From an uncultured Stenotrophomonas sp. (lineage in GTDB: Bacteria; Pseudomonadota; Gammaproteobacteria; Xanthomonadales; Xanthomonadaceae), in the NCBI RefSeq assembly GCF_913778665.1, contig NZ_CAJYVQ010000013.1, forward strand, positions 1-47,672: a stretch of DNA of 47,672 nt, in the 5' to 3' direction. A model generated the notes under the pieces. It did no database searches. It worked only from the letters and a program-made list of their open reading frames with translations, and had not been told where the DNA came from. The translations under genes were made by a program, and so were the position numbers. Positions 26,938 to 35,859 of the stretch are shown piece after piece; position 1 is the stretch's first letter, and each line of letters begins with the position of its first letter.

Positions 26938-28314
26938 ATGACCGACTTTTCGACCCTGCCACTGAGCCCGGCCCTGCAGCCCGGCCTGGATGCTCTCGGC
27001 TACACCACTCTCACCCCTGTGCAGGCGCAGAGCCTGCCGGCCATCCTCGATGGCCGCGATGTGATCGCACAGGCGCCGACCGGCAGCGGCAAGACCGCCG
27101 CCTTCGGCCTGGGCCTGCTGCAGTCCATCGATCCCAGCCTGATCCGTGTGCAGGCGCTGGTGCTGTGCCCGACCCGCGAACTGGCCGACCAGGTCGGCAA
27201 GCAGATCCGCAAGCTGGCCACCGGCATCCCCAACCTGAAGCTGTTGCTGCTGGTGGGCGGCGTGCCGCTGGGCCCGCAGCTGGCGTCGCTGGAAGGCCAC
27301 GACCCGCACGTGGTGGTCGGCACGCCCGGCCGCGTGCAGGAGCTGGCGCGCAAGCGCGCGCTGAATCTTGGCGCGGTGCGCACGCTGGTGCTGGACGAAG
27401 CCGACCGCATGCTCGACATGGGCTTCGAGGAACCGATCCGCGAGATCGCCGGCCGTACCCACAAGGATCGACAGAGCCTGCTGTTCTCGGCCACCTTCCC
27501 CGACAGCATCCGTGCCATGGCACGCGACCTGCTGCGCGACGCGGTGGAAGTGACCGTGGAAGGCGCCGACCAGGCACCGGCCATCCGCCATATGTTCTGC
27601 GAGGTGGAACCGGCGCACCGGCAGAAGGCGCTGGCCGGCCTGCTGCTGAAATACACGCCCGAATCGGCGGTGGTGTTCTGCAACACCCGCAAGGACGTGG
27701 ACGAGGTTGCGAATTCGCTGCAGCAGTTCGGTTTCTCGGCGCTGGCCCTGCATGGCGACATGGAGCAGCGCGACCGCGAGGAAGTGCTGCTGTTGCTGGC
27801 CAACCGCAGCTGCAACGTGCTGGTCGCCAGCGACGTAGCCGCGCGTGGCCTGGACGTGGAAGAACTGGCAGCGGTGATCAACTACGAACTGCCGACCGAC
27901 GTGGAGAGCTACCAGCACCGCGTGGGCCGCACCGGTCGTGCCGGTGCCAGTGGCCTGGCGATCAGCCTGGTGGCCGGCCGCGAGAAGACCCGCGCCGAAG
28001 CGATCGAAGCACAGATGGGGCAACCGCTGGATTGGCAGAAGACGCCGCTGGCGACCGCGCGCCCGGCCGAGCTGCCGCAGGCGGCGATGCGTACGCTGCG
28101 CATCGATGGTGGCAAGACCGACAAGCTGCGCCCAGGTGACATCCTCGGTGCACTGACCGGCGACGCCGGCCTGTCGAGCAAGTTCATCGGCAAGATTGCG
28201 ATCTTCCCGACCCGCTCCTACGTGGCGATCGCCCGTGAGCAGGCCAACAAGGCCGTGGCCAAGCTGGAAGCCGGCAAGATCAAGGGCCGTCGTTTCCGCG
28301 TGCGGATGATGTGA
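26938..28314 (+). CDS. dbpA: ATP-dependent RNA helicase DbpA
   Basis: DbpA is a DEAD-box helicase that acts on 23S rRNA during large-subunit assembly. The 458-residue product has the Q motif and APTGSGKT (about 43-50), PTRELADQ, DEADRMLD, SAT, and VASDVAARGLD and HRVGRTGRAG. The C-terminal domain (about 385-458, TLRIDGGKTDKLRPGD to GRRFRVRMM) is the RNA-binding domain typical of DbpA, which recognises hairpin 92 of 23S rRNA. I chose the ATG at 26938; the longer frame adds sequence unlike DbpA. Confidence 0.95.
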   Translation: MTDFSTLPLSPALQPGLDALGYTTLTPVQAQSLPAILDGRDVIAQAPTGSGKTAAFGLGLLQSIDPSLIRVQALVLCPTRELADQVGKQIRKLATGIPNLKLLLLVGGVPLGPQLASLEGHDPHVVVGTPGRVQELARKRALNLGAVRTLVLDEADRMLDMGFEEPIREIAGRTHKDRQSLLFSATFPDSIRAMARDLLRDAVEVTVEGADQAPAIRHMFCEVEPAHRQKALAGLLLKYTPESAVVFCNTRKDVDEVANSLQQFGFSALALHGDMEQRDREEVLLLLANRSCNVLVASDVAARGLDVEELAAVINYELPTDVESYQHRVGRTGRAGASGLAISLVAGREKTRAEAIEAQMGQPLDWQKTPLATARPAELPQAAMRTLRIDGGKTDKLRPGDILGALTGDAGLSSKFIGKIAIFPTRSYVAIAREQANKAVAKLEAGKIKGRRFRVRMM

Positions 28315-28326
28315 TCGGCAAGGTGG

Positions 28327-28388
28327 GCGCCGGGCCTTGGCCCGGCGCTACCTGCATGCCGTGTGTAGCGCCGGGCCACGCCCGGCGA
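28327..28388. repeat. Pair of GTAG-type palindromes between dbpA and apt
   Basis: Two inverted units: GCGCCGGGCC/GGCCCGGCGC with CTAC after it (28327-28351) and GTAG before CGCCGGGC/GCCCGGCG (28365-28387). They fill the convergent gap between dbpA and apt. No T-run is present. Confidence 0.85.
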
Positions 28389-28393
28389 CAGAC

Positions 28394-28933
28394 TCAGAAC
28401 ACCAGTTCGGTGTGCAGCGGCAGGTCCGCTTCCCAGCGCGCACGGCCACCGAGGCCGTCCAGCTCGACCAGTACACCGGCGCCGACCACGTCAACGCCGA
28501 GGCGGCGCACCAGCGACAGCGCCGCGACCAGCGTACCGCCGGTGGCCAGCACGTCATCGATGATCGCCACGCGCGCGCCGGCCGACAGTGCATCGGCATG
28601 CACCTCGATGCAGTCGCTGCGGTACTCCAGCGTGTATTCCTCGCGCAGCACCTTGCCCGGCAGCTTGCCCGGCTTGCGCACCGGCACGAAGCCCACGCCC
28701 AGTTCCAGCGCCATGGCGGCGCCCAGGATGAAACCACGCGATTCGATGCCGACGATGGCGTCCAGCTGCTGCCCGCGCCAGCGGTCGGCCATGGCCGTGA
28801 TCGCGCCGCGGAAGTCTTCACCGTGGGCGAGCAGCGGCATGATGTCCTTGAACAGGATGCCGGGCTTCGGGAAATCGGCGATATCGCGCAGGCGCGAGGC
28901 CCAGGCGGGGACGGCCACGGTGGCGTCGGTCAT
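28394..28933 (-). CDS. apt: Adenine phosphoribosyltransferase
   Basis: Apt salvages adenine to AMP using PRPP in the cytoplasm. The 179-residue product has the PRPP-binding motif VAIIDDVLATGGTL near residues 120-133 and the loops FPKPGILFKDIMPLL and GIESRGFILGAAMA. Length is normal. An in-frame ATG at 28963 adds ten residues and cannot be excluded as the start. It is convergent with dbpA. Confidence 0.95.
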   Translation of the reverse strand: MTDATVAVPAWASRLRDIADFPKPGILFKDIMPLLAHGEDFRGAITAMADRWRGQQLDAIVGIESRGFILGAAMALELGVGFVPVRKPGKLPGKVLREEYTLEYRSDCIEVHADALSAGARVAIIDDVLATGGTLVAALSLVRRLGVDVVGAGVLVELDGLGGRARWEADLPLHTELVF

Positions 28934-29058
28934 TGCAGCTACCAGCTTGTATGGCGGCATAGGGTAACCGGTTCGCCCCGGCCCTGCCCGTTCCCGGCAC
29001 CACCGCGCCGCTGCGTTCCACCCATGGCCTCGCAGCATCACACCAAAATCGCACACCC

Positions 29059-29073
29059 GTGCGATAATCGCCC
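29059..29073 (+). promoter_or_regulatory. Probable PcaR operator upstream of quiA
   Basis: GTGCGATAATCGCCC differs at two positions from the 15-bp P. putida PcaR operator as I recall it (GTTCGATAATCGCAC). It overlaps a TCGCAC-ACCC-GTGCGA palindrome (29049-29064). It lies about 150 bases ahead of quiA, whose product feeds the pathway PcaR controls. Prediction from sequence and context. Confidence 0.65.
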
Positions 29074-29163
29074 TAACCGGTCATTCACCCCGCCTGCGTC
29101 ATAAGCAGGCAGACGCCTGCCCGCCGCAGCCGCCCGGGATGCCGACGGCCCCCGCCACGCCTG

Positions 29164-29200
29164 GCGCGCGCGGGGCTTTCCCGCCTCCGCGCGGGTTTTT
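29164..29200 (+). terminator. Terminator-like hairpin in the quiA leader
   Basis: A GC-rich stem (CCCGC at 29180-29184 with GCGGG at 29191-29195, extendable with CGCGCG blocks) is followed by TTTTT and then the quiA start region 20 bases on. It lies between the predicted PcaR site and the gene it should serve, so it could act as an attenuator, or terminate a short upstream transcript. Confidence 0.45.
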
Positions 29201-29220
29201 CGCAATGAGGTTCATGCAAC

Positions 29221-31644
29221 GTGGACGAGACGACGAAAGTTCCGGCCCTGTGCCGTGTGCTGGTGGTCCTGCTCGGCATCCTGGTGACCCTGTTCGGCCT
29301 GGCTCTGCTGGTCGGTGGTGTTCGCCTGGTACAGCTGGGGGGCAGTTGGTATTTCCTGCTGATGGGTGCGGTGTCGGCCGTCGCCGGCGTACTGCTGATG
29401 ATGCGCCGGCCGACCGGTGCGCTGCTGTACGGCATGGCCTTCGTGGCCACGCTGGTGTGGGCGCAGGCAGATGCAGGCTGGGAGTTCTGGCCGCTGGTCT
29501 CGCGCTTGGTGATGCCGGCTGTGCTGGCCCTGCTGGTCGCGCTGGCCTGGCCGGTATTGCGCCGCAGCCGTGGCCAGGTCGCCGGCCGTGGCGCCTACGG
29601 CGTGGCCACGGTGCTGCTGGTCGGCCTGCTGGGCACGGCCTTCTCCGCCTTCCAACCGCGCCCGGTGCAGACCGCACAGGGCACGACGCCGCCGGTGGTG
29701 CCGGTGGCCAAGGGCGCTGAACAGCGCGACTGGATGCACTGGGGCAACACCACCGCCGGCACCCGCTTCGCCGCGCTGGACCAGATCACCCCGGCCAACG
29801 TGAAGGAACTGCAGGTCGCTTGGACCGCGCGCACCGGCGACGTGCCGGAAAGCAACGGCTTCGGTGCCGAGGACCAGAACACCCCGCTGCAGATCGGCGA
29901 CACCCTGTACCTGTGCACCCCGCACAACCAGGTGATCGCCATCGACGCCGACTCCGGCAAGCAGCGCTGGGCCTTCGATCCCAAGGCCACCGCACCGAAC
30001 TGGCAGCGTTGCCGTGGCTTGGGCTACTTCGATGCGACCACGGCATCGGAAGCCGCAACGACGGCTGCGCCGGCACCCGCGCCGCAGCCGGCCACCGAGA
30101 CCGCCAGCGCCGGCCCGGCCCTGTGCGAAAAGCGCATCCTGATGACCTCCATCGATGCGCGCCTGTTCGCGCTGGATGCCAAGACCGGCGCGCTGTGCCC
30201 GGACTTCGGCAGCAACGGCGTGGTCGACCTGAAGACCGGCATGGGCGAGATCAAGCCCGGCTTCTACACCCTCACCGCCGCGCCGCTGGTGGCGGGCGAG
30301 CTGATCGTGGTGGGCGGCCGCGTGGCCGACAACATCGAAGTGGGTGAACCGTCCGGCGTGGTGCGTGCCTACAACGTGCGTACTGGCGCGCTGGCCTGGG
30401 TCTGGGATCTGTCCAAGGAAACCCCGGACGTGCCGCTGGATCCGTCGATCCATTACACCCGTGCCACCCCGAACGTGTGGACCTCGATGGCCTACGACCC
30501 GCAGCTGGGCCTGGTCTACCTGCCCACCGGCAACACCACGCCGGACCAGTGGGCCGGCGAGCGCACCCCGCAGGATGACAAGTACAGCTCGGCCGTGGTC
30601 GCGCTGGACGTCGCCACAGGCAAGGAGCGCTGGGTCTACCAGACCGTGCATCACGATCTGTGGGATTACGATCTGCCGGCGCAGCCGACCCTGACCGACG
30701 TGCCAGACGGCAAGGGCGGCACCCTGCCCGCCCTGCTGCAGATCACCAAGGCCGGGCAGATCTTCATGCTCAACCGCGAGACCGGCGTGCCGATCAGCGA
30801 AGTGCGCAATATCCCGGCACCGCAGGGCAATGCCGAAGGCGAACGTTATGCCGCGACCCAGCCGCTGTCGGTGGGCCTGCCGCAGATCGGCGCGCAGACG
30901 CTGACCGAGTCGGACATGTGGGGTGCGACCCCGATCGACCAGATGCTGTGCCGCATCCAGTTCAAGCAGTTCCGCTACGACGGCATGTACACCCCGCCGG
31001 GCGAAGATCTCGCGCTGCAGTGGCCGGGTTCGCTGGGCGGCATGAACTGGGGCAGCGCCTCGGTCGACCCGACCACCGGCTACCTGTTCGTCAATGACAT
31101 GCGCCTGGGCCTGTGGACCAAGCTGATCCCGCGTGCGCAGATGACCAGCGGCGCCGGTGGCGTGGAAATGGGTGCGGCGTCGCAGACTGGTACACCGTAC
31201 GGCTCGCTGCGCGACCGCTTCCTGTCCAAGCTGGGCATCCCCTGCCAGAAGCCGCCGTTCGGAACGATGTCGGCGATCAACCTGGCTACCCGCCAGCTGG
31301 TCTGGCAGGTGCCGGTGGGTACGGTGAAGGATACCGGGCCGATGGGCATCAAGATGGGCCTGCCGATTCCGATCGGCATGCCGACCCTGGGCGGTTCGCT
31401 GGCCACGCAGTCCGGCCTGCTGTTCTTCGCCGGTACGCAGGATTACTACCTGCGCGCTTACGACAGCCGCACCGGTGAGGAAGTGTGGAAGGCCCGCATG
31501 CCGGTCGGCAGCCAGGGCACGCCGATGACCTACATCTCGCCGAAAACCGGCCGCCAGTACGTGGTGATTTCCGCCGGTGGCGCACGCCAGTCGCCAGACC
31601 GTGGCGACTACGTGATCGCCTACGCGCTGCCCGAGCGCAAGTGA
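29221..31644 (+). CDS. quiA: PQQ-dependent membrane quinate/shikimate dehydrogenase (alternatively glucose dehydrogenase)
   Basis: A membrane-bound quinoprotein of 807 residues that oxidises its substrate in the periplasm and passes electrons to ubiquinone. The first 140 residues hold about five membrane helices. The rest is a PQQ beta-propeller, with DTLYLCTPHNQVIAIDADSG, QTVHHDLWDYDLPAQPTL, GGMNWGSASVDPTTG, and the C-terminal tryptophan-docking repeat TGEEVWKARMPVGSQGTPM. The start is GTG at 29221, with GAGG upstream. Sequence alone does not separate QuiA from glucose dehydrogenase. Position beside pcaR, a PcaR-like operator upstream and the linked dehydratase and porin genes favour quinate/shikimate. 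Confidence 0.9.
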   Translation: MDETTKVPALCRVLVVLLGILVTLFGLALLVGGVRLVQLGGSWYFLLMGAVSAVAGVLLMMRRPTGALLYGMAFVATLVWAQADAGWEFWPLVSRLVMPAVLALLVALAWPVLRRSRGQVAGRGAYGVATVLLVGLLGTAFSAFQPRPVQTAQGTTPPVVPVAKGAEQRDWMHWGNTTAGTRFAALDQITPANVKELQVAWTARTGDVPESNGFGAEDQNTPLQIGDTLYLCTPHNQVIAIDADSGKQRWAFDPKATAPNWQRCRGLGYFDATTASEAATTAAPAPAPQPATETASAGPALCEKRILMTSIDARLFALDAKTGALCPDFGSNGVVDLKTGMGEIKPGFYTLTAAPLVAGELIVVGGRVADNIEVGEPSGVVRAYNVRTGALAWVWDLSKETPDVPLDPSIHYTRATPNVWTSMAYDPQLGLVYLPTGNTTPDQWAGERTPQDDKYSSAVVALDVATGKERWVYQTVHHDLWDYDLPAQPTLTDVPDGKGGTLPALLQITKAGQIFMLNRETGVPISEVRNIPAPQGNAEGERYAATQPLSVGLPQIGAQTLTESDMWGATPIDQMLCRIQFKQFRYDGMYTPPGEDLALQWPGSLGGMNWGSASVDPTTGYLFVNDMRLGLWTKLIPRAQMTSGAGGVEMGAASQTGTPYGSLRDRFLSKLGIPCQKPPFGTMSAINLATRQLVWQVPVGTVKDTGPMGIKMGLPIPIGMPTLGGSLATQSGLLFFAGTQDYYLRAYDSRTGEEVWKARMPVGSQGTPMTYISPKTGRQYVVISAGGARQSPDRGDYVIAYALPERK

Positions 31645-31651
31645 CCCATGC

Positions 31652-31684
31652 CACGCGGTGCAGCCTGCCAGGCTGCGCCGCGTG
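31652..31684. repeat. Hairpin between quiA and pcaR
   Basis: CACGCGGTGCAGCC pairs with GGCTGCGCCGCGTG (one G-T wobble) around TGCCA, seven bases after the quiA stop. No T-run follows. It may mark the 3' end of the quiA message or stabilise it. Confidence 0.7.
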
Positions 31685-31730
31685 GGTACCGGTTACCGGT
31701 TCCAGCGCTTACCATGCAAGGTCGAACCTG

Positions 31731-32600
31731 ATGAAAGCTGCTGCCATGCCTGCCGTTCCTCCCAGCCGTCGTCCCAAGCGCCCGCCTGCGCCACCGCAGG
31801 ACCGCGGCCTGGCCCATGAGCTGATGCAGCAGATCCAGGATAATCAGGGGGATCCGGATTTCATGACCTCGCTCGGCCGCGGCCTGGCCGTGCTGAGCGT
31901 GTTTTCGCAGCATCCGCGCGAAGTAACCATGTCGCAGATCAGCAGTGACACCGGCATCTCGCGCGCAGCGGTACGGCGCGTGCTGTATACGCTGGAAAAG
32001 CTCGGTTACGTCGGCGAACAGGGCCGTGGCTTCGTGCTGCTGCCGCGCGTGCTGGGTATGGGCGGCGCCTATGTCGCCTCGTCGTCGATGACGGCGGCCG
32101 CGCAGCCGGTGCTGGATGCCCTGCGCGATGACGTGCACGAATCGTGCTCGCTGGGCGTGCTCGATGGCGATGACATCCTGTATGTTGCCCGCGCGGAAAC
32201 GGTGCGCATCATGTCCATCGGCCTGCGTGCGGGCAGCCGCCTGCCCGCGTATTGCACCTCGATGGGCCGGGTGCTGCTGGCCGCACTGCCGCGCGACACG
32301 CTCGAAGGCTATCTGGAACGCAATCCCTTGCGGCCGCGCACCGAACGCACGGTCACGCGCATGGAGGACTTCCTCGACCTGCTGGAGAAGGTGCGACGCG
32401 AAGGCGTCTCGCTGGTCGACCAGGAACTGGAAATCGGCCTGCGTTCGATCGCCGTGCCGGTGCGCTCGCGCAGCGGCGATGTGGTCGGCGCGTTGAACAT
32501 CGGCACCCAGGCAGGCCGCATCGGCCTGGGGGTGATGCAGACCCAGCTGCTGCCGCGCCTGCGCGATGCCGCGCAGCGGTTGGGCACGTTGTTGAATTGA
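31731..32600 (+). CDS. pcaR: IclR-family regulator PcaR
   Basis: An IclR-family regulator of 289 residues with a basic Pro-rich N-terminal tail (1-25), a winged-helix DNA-binding domain (about 45-110, FMTSLGRGLAVLSVF and SQISSDTGISRAAVRRVLYTLEKLGYV) and an effector domain (AYCTSMGRVLLAAL, GVSLVDQELEIGLRSIAVPV). PcaR proteins respond to beta-ketoadipate or a related pathway compound and activate pca genes. The ATG at 31731 has AAGGTCG upstream; ATG at 31746 is an alternative. It faces pcaC, the last gene of the pca operon, so the two converge. Confidence 0.9.
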   Translation: MKAAAMPAVPPSRRPKRPPAPPQDRGLAHELMQQIQDNQGDPDFMTSLGRGLAVLSVFSQHPREVTMSQISSDTGISRAAVRRVLYTLEKLGYVGEQGRGFVLLPRVLGMGGAYVASSSMTAAAQPVLDALRDDVHESCSLGVLDGDDILYVARAETVRIMSIGLRAGSRLPAYCTSMGRVLLAALPRDTLEGYLERNPLRPRTERTVTRMEDFLDLLEKVRREGVSLVDQELEIGLRSIAVPVRSRSGDVVGALNIGTQAGRIGLGVMQTQLLPRLRDAAQRLGTLLN

Positions 32601-32607
32601 GGCAACG

Positions 32608-32628
32608 CCGCCGGGCATGGCCCGGCGG
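32608..32628. repeat. Hairpin between convergent pcaR and pcaC
   Basis: A nine-base perfect stem CCGCCGGGC/GCCCGGCGG closes an ATG loop eight bases after pcaR. Like the other palindromes in this window it lacks a T-run. It may serve as a 3' stabiliser for both convergent transcripts. Confidence 0.7.
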
Positions 32629-32636
32629 ATTCCATA

Positions 32637-33023
32637 TCAGCGCTCGGACGCCTGCTCTTCCAGGATCGGTTTGGCCAGGGCGAACGCGTGGTTGGCCGCC
32701 GGTACGCCGCAGTAGATGGCCGCCTGCAGCAGCACTTCCTTGATCTCCTCCGGCGTCACCCCGTTGTTGCGGGCCGCGCGGATGTGCAGCTTGAACTCCT
32801 CGTCATGGCCCAGCGCCACCATCATCACGATGGTCAGCAGCGAGCGTGTATGCCGCGGCAGTCCGTCGCGTGTCCACACCGTGCCCCATGCGGTGCGGGT
32901 GATGAACTCCTGGAATTCGGTGGTGAATTCGGTGCGTGCCTGCAGCGAACGTTCCACATGCGCGTCGCCCAGCACCTCACGGCGCACCGCCAGCCCGGCT
33001 TCGTAGCGTTCCTGTTCGTCCAT
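32637..33023 (-). CDS. pcaC: 4-carboxymuconolactone decarboxylase
   Basis: PcaC decarboxylates gamma-carboxymuconolactone to beta-ketoadipate enol-lactone in the protocatechuate branch. The 128-residue product begins DEQERYEAGLAVRREVLGDAHVE and has the CMD-family helix-rich core with RHTRSLLTIVMMVALGHDEE and the ARNNGVTPEEIKEVLLQ region, then the AIYCGVPAANHAF helix. The ATG at 33023 gives the family length; the longer frame reads into pcaD. It is the last gene of the operon. Confidence 0.95.
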   Translation of the reverse strand: MDEQERYEAGLAVRREVLGDAHVERSLQARTEFTTEFQEFITRTAWGTVWTRDGLPRHTRSLLTIVMMVALGHDEEFKLHIRAARNNGVTPEEIKEVLLQAAIYCGVPAANHAFALAKPILEEQASER

Positions 33024-33045
33024 CGTCTTAACCCTGTTGAGTGAT

Positions 33046-33831
33046 TCAGTGCTGCGCGGAAAGGTGCGCGGCCAGTGCGGCAGTGAACGCCTGCGGGGAT
33101 TCCAGGTTGCAGATGTGGCGGCCCGCAACGGCGGCATAGCGCCCCTGCGCCACGCCATCGGCGATCGCCTGCAGCTCGGCCGGCACGCAGACCGGATCGT
33201 CATCACCGGCAATGGCCAGCAGCGGCACGCCGATGCGTCCCAGCACATCCCGGAAGTCGGCCGTGCCCACGGCATTGCAGCAGCCAGCGTAGCCTTCGAC
33301 GCTGGTGGCGAGGAAACGCTGCAGGATGTCTTCCACCTGGCTGGCATGGGCCTGTGCGAATCCGGCGGTGAACCAGCGCTCGCGGGTGCCATCCACCAAC
33401 GGCAGCAGGCCATCGTGCTGGACCTGGGCGATGCGCGCCTGCCAGCCATCCAGCGTGCCGATCTTCGCGGCGGTGGCGGCCACGGTGAGCGTGCGCAGGC
33501 GGTTGCCGGCATGCACGCCCAGCCACTGACCGGTCAGGCCCCCGATGGACAAGCCGCAGAAGTGGCTGCGCTCGACGCCCAGGTGATCCCACAGGGCCAG
33601 TACATCGGCGCCCAGCTCGGCCACCGTGTACAGCCCCGGCGGCGCGCTGGACTGGCCATGACCACGACGGTCATAGCGCAGGATGCGGTATTGCGAGGCC
33701 AGTGCATCCACCTGCGGCTGCCACATGCCCAGGTCGGTGCCCAGCGAATTGCAGAAGGTCAGCCACGGAGCATCGGCGCAGCCCTCGGTCTGGTAATGCA
33801 GGCGATGCTGCGGAAGGTCGAGGAAGGGCAT
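33046..33831 (-). CDS. pcaD: 3-oxoadipate enol-lactone hydrolase
   Basis: PcaD hydrolyses beta-ketoadipate enol-lactone to beta-ketoadipate. The 261-residue alpha/beta hydrolase has the nucleophile elbow GLSIGG with Ser95, the oxyanion region CNSLGTDLGMWQPQ near 27-40, and the catalytic His near the end in GRHICNLESPQAF. It lies between pcaB and pcaC and is separate from pcaC (in some bacteria the two are fused). Confidence 0.95.
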   Translation of the reverse strand: MPFLDLPQHRLHYQTEGCADAPWLTFCNSLGTDLGMWQPQVDALASQYRILRYDRRGHGQSSAPPGLYTVAELGADVLALWDHLGVERSHFCGLSIGGLTGQWLGVHAGNRLRTLTVAATAAKIGTLDGWQARIAQVQHDGLLPLVDGTRERWFTAGFAQAHASQVEDILQRFLATSVEGYAGCCNAVGTADFRDVLGRIGVPLLAIAGDDDPVCVPAELQAIADGVAQGRYAAVAGRHICNLESPQAFTAALAAHLSAQH

Positions 33832-33857
33832 GCGTGCTCCAGCGATGAACGTGGGGA

Positions 33858-35201
33858 TCAGACGCGCGCGAGCACGCGGTCGATCCAGGTATCGGCCATG
33901 CCGCGCCAGCTGTCGGCGGCGAACAGGGCATCCAGTTGTGCAGCCGACAGCTGCGCGGTGACCTCCGGCGTCTGCGCCAGCACCTCGCGCAGGTGCAGCG
34001 ACTGCGCCAGCGCCTGCTTGGCCGCCTGTTCCACCAGCGCATGCGCGGCCGGCTTGCCGATGCGCTCACCCAGGGTGATCGCCACGGCTTCGGCGTAGAG
34101 CAGGCCGCCATGGCTGTCCAGGTGCTGGCGCATGCGCTCGCGGTCCAGCTGCAGGCCCTGCACCACCACGGTCACCTGGGCCAGGCTGCCGGCGCACAGG
34201 CGCACGATCTCCGGCACCGTATCCCACTCGGCATGCCACTGCCCGGCTGCGCGCTCGTGCGGCTGCGGCATCGCGCTGAACAGCGTCGACAGCAGGCCCG
34301 GCACCCGCGTTGCGGCAGCAATGGCGGCCACGCAGCCGACCGGGTTGCGCTTGTGCGGCATCGCCGAGGAACCACCCTTGCCCTCGCCCGCCGGCTCGAA
34401 GGCTTCAGCTACCTCGGACTGCATCAGCAGCACGATGTCGGTGGCGATCTTGCCCAGGCTGCCGGTCAGCAGTGCGAACACGCTGCCGAACTCGGCGATG
34501 CGGTCACGCGCGGTATGCCAGGGCAGCGCCGGCAACGGCAGCTGCAGCTCGGCGGCCAGCGCTTCGGCCACATCCAGCCCACGTGTCTGCAGCGAAGCCA
34601 GGGTGCCAGCGGCGCCACCGAACTGCAGGACCAGGATGTCGTCGGCCAGCGCATCCAGACGCCGCTGGCTGCGCTGCAGGGCATCCAGCCAACCGGCCGC
34701 CTTCAACCCGAAGGTGACCGGCACGGCCTGCTGCAGTAGCGTGCGCCCGGGCAGGCCGGTGCCGCGCTCGGCCTCGGCCAGCCGCGCCAGGGCGGTACAC
34801 AGCAGCTGCAGGCGCGCCCGCACGTGGCTGACCGCCGCGCGCAACTGCAGCACCGCGCCGCTGTCGATGATGTCCTGGCTGGTGGCGCCCCAGTGCACCC
34901 AGCGCGCGGCCTCGGTATCGCTCGCCTTGACCCGCGCGGTAAGGGCCTTGACCAGCGGAATGGCTGGATTGCCGGCCAGCGCGGTGGCCGCCGACAACGC
35001 GGGGATCGCGTACAGATCGGCGCTGCACGCCGCTTCGATCGGGGCCAGCGCAGCGGCGGGGACCACCCCGCACTGCACCTGCGCGCGCGCCAGGGCGCGT
35101 TCGACATCCAGCATCGCCTGCAGGCGTGCTTCATCACTGAACACGGAATCGACGACAGGGTCGCCGAACAGACCGCCCAGCAGCGTTGGGGAGTGGCTCA
35201 T
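33858..35201 (-). CDS. pcaB: 3-carboxy-cis,cis-muconate cycloisomerase
   Basis: PcaB lactonises 3-carboxy-cis,cis-muconate to gamma-carboxymuconolactone. The 447-residue member of the fumarase/aspartase superfamily carries the signature GGSSAMPHKRNP and WVHWGATSQDIIDSG near residue 99-113. I chose the ATG at 35201 because SHSPTLLGGLFGDPVVD is the conserved start; the frame extends 16 residues further without similarity to the family. The pcaB-pcaD spacing is 26 bases. Confidence 0.95.
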   Translation of the reverse strand: MSHSPTLLGGLFGDPVVDSVFSDEARLQAMLDVERALARAQVQCGVVPAAALAPIEAACSADLYAIPALSAATALAGNPAIPLVKALTARVKASDTEAARWVHWGATSQDIIDSGAVLQLRAAVSHVRARLQLLCTALARLAEAERGTGLPGRTLLQQAVPVTFGLKAAGWLDALQRSQRRLDALADDILVLQFGGAAGTLASLQTRGLDVAEALAAELQLPLPALPWHTARDRIAEFGSVFALLTGSLGKIATDIVLLMQSEVAEAFEPAGEGKGGSSAMPHKRNPVGCVAAIAAATRVPGLLSTLFSAMPQPHERAAGQWHAEWDTVPEIVRLCAGSLAQVTVVVQGLQLDRERMRQHLDSHGGLLYAEAVAITLGERIGKPAAHALVEQAAKQALAQSLHLREVLAQTPEVTAQLSAAQLDALFAADSWRGMADTWIDRVLARV

Positions 35202-35291
35202 CAGTGCAGTCCATCCTGGGTGGCCACAGCTTACCCGCGCCCGCTGCACGCAGGCGTGGAGTGGCCGGAAGGCGCGTTGGCCGCGCCGCGA

Positions 35292-35855
35292 TCAATAGGC
35301 GAAGAACACCGTCTCATCGGGGCCCTGCATGCGCACGTCCCAGTGGTACAGGCCTTTGCCCTGCGCCTGTGCGACCAGGGTGTGGCGGCGCTCGGCGGGC
35401 ACCAGCGCGAGGATGCCGTCCCCGCCGTTGCTGGCTTCATCACTGAAATAGATGCGGCCACGGGTGGCCTGCAGCAGGCCGCGCATGAACACCAGCACCA
35501 CCAGGTGCGGTGCCTGCGGCTCGCCACGCAGGCCCGGCACGCGGCCTGGCTTGACGGTGCTGAAGGCGAAGCGGCCCTGGTCGTCGGTGGGCACGCGGCC
35601 CCAGCCATCGAAGGCCGGATCGTGGTCATCACGGCGCGGATCCTCGCCATGGGCGTAGATGCCCTGCGCGTCGGCCTGCCAGATTTCCAGCACGGCATCG
35701 GATACCGGTACGCCGTTGCCATCGAGCACCTGGCCCTGCACTTCGATGCGCTCGCCCTGCGCGGTGGCCGGGGCGATTTCGGTGCGGTACAGCGGCTCCA
35801 GGCCCAAGCGGTAGTACGGGCCCACGGTCTGCCACGGAGTGGATTGGAAACTCAT
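35292..35855 (-). CDS. pcaG: Protocatechuate 3,4-dioxygenase alpha subunit
   Basis: The non-iron subunit of protocatechuate 3,4-dioxygenase, which cleaves protocatechuate between its hydroxyls. The 187-residue product has the family segments TPWQTVGPYYRLG, VLDGNGVPVSDAVLEIWQADAQG, and FSTVKPGRVPG. It lacks the metal ligand set that its partner has, as expected for the alpha chain. It follows pcaH after four bases and is surely co-translated. Confidence 0.95.
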   Translation of the reverse strand: MSFQSTPWQTVGPYYRLGLEPLYRTEIAPATAQGERIEVQGQVLDGNGVPVSDAVLEIWQADAQGIYAHGEDPRRDDHDPAFDGWGRVPTDDQGRFAFSTVKPGRVPGLRGEPQAPHLVVLVFMRGLLQATRGRIYFSDEASNGGDGILALVPAERRHTLVAQAQGKGLYHWDVRMQGPDETVFFAY

Positions 35856-35859
35856 GGTC

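Noticed and set aside
29221..31644. Calling the PQQ enzyme glucose dehydrogenase (gcd)
   Set aside because: The family cannot be split by eye, but the pca/qui context and an operator-like site favour quinate/shikimate; gcd is kept as an alternative.
31645..31730. PcaR autoregulatory site ahead of pcaR
   Set aside because: No match to the operator was found in this gap; only a hairpin and a short GGTTACCGGTT repeat.
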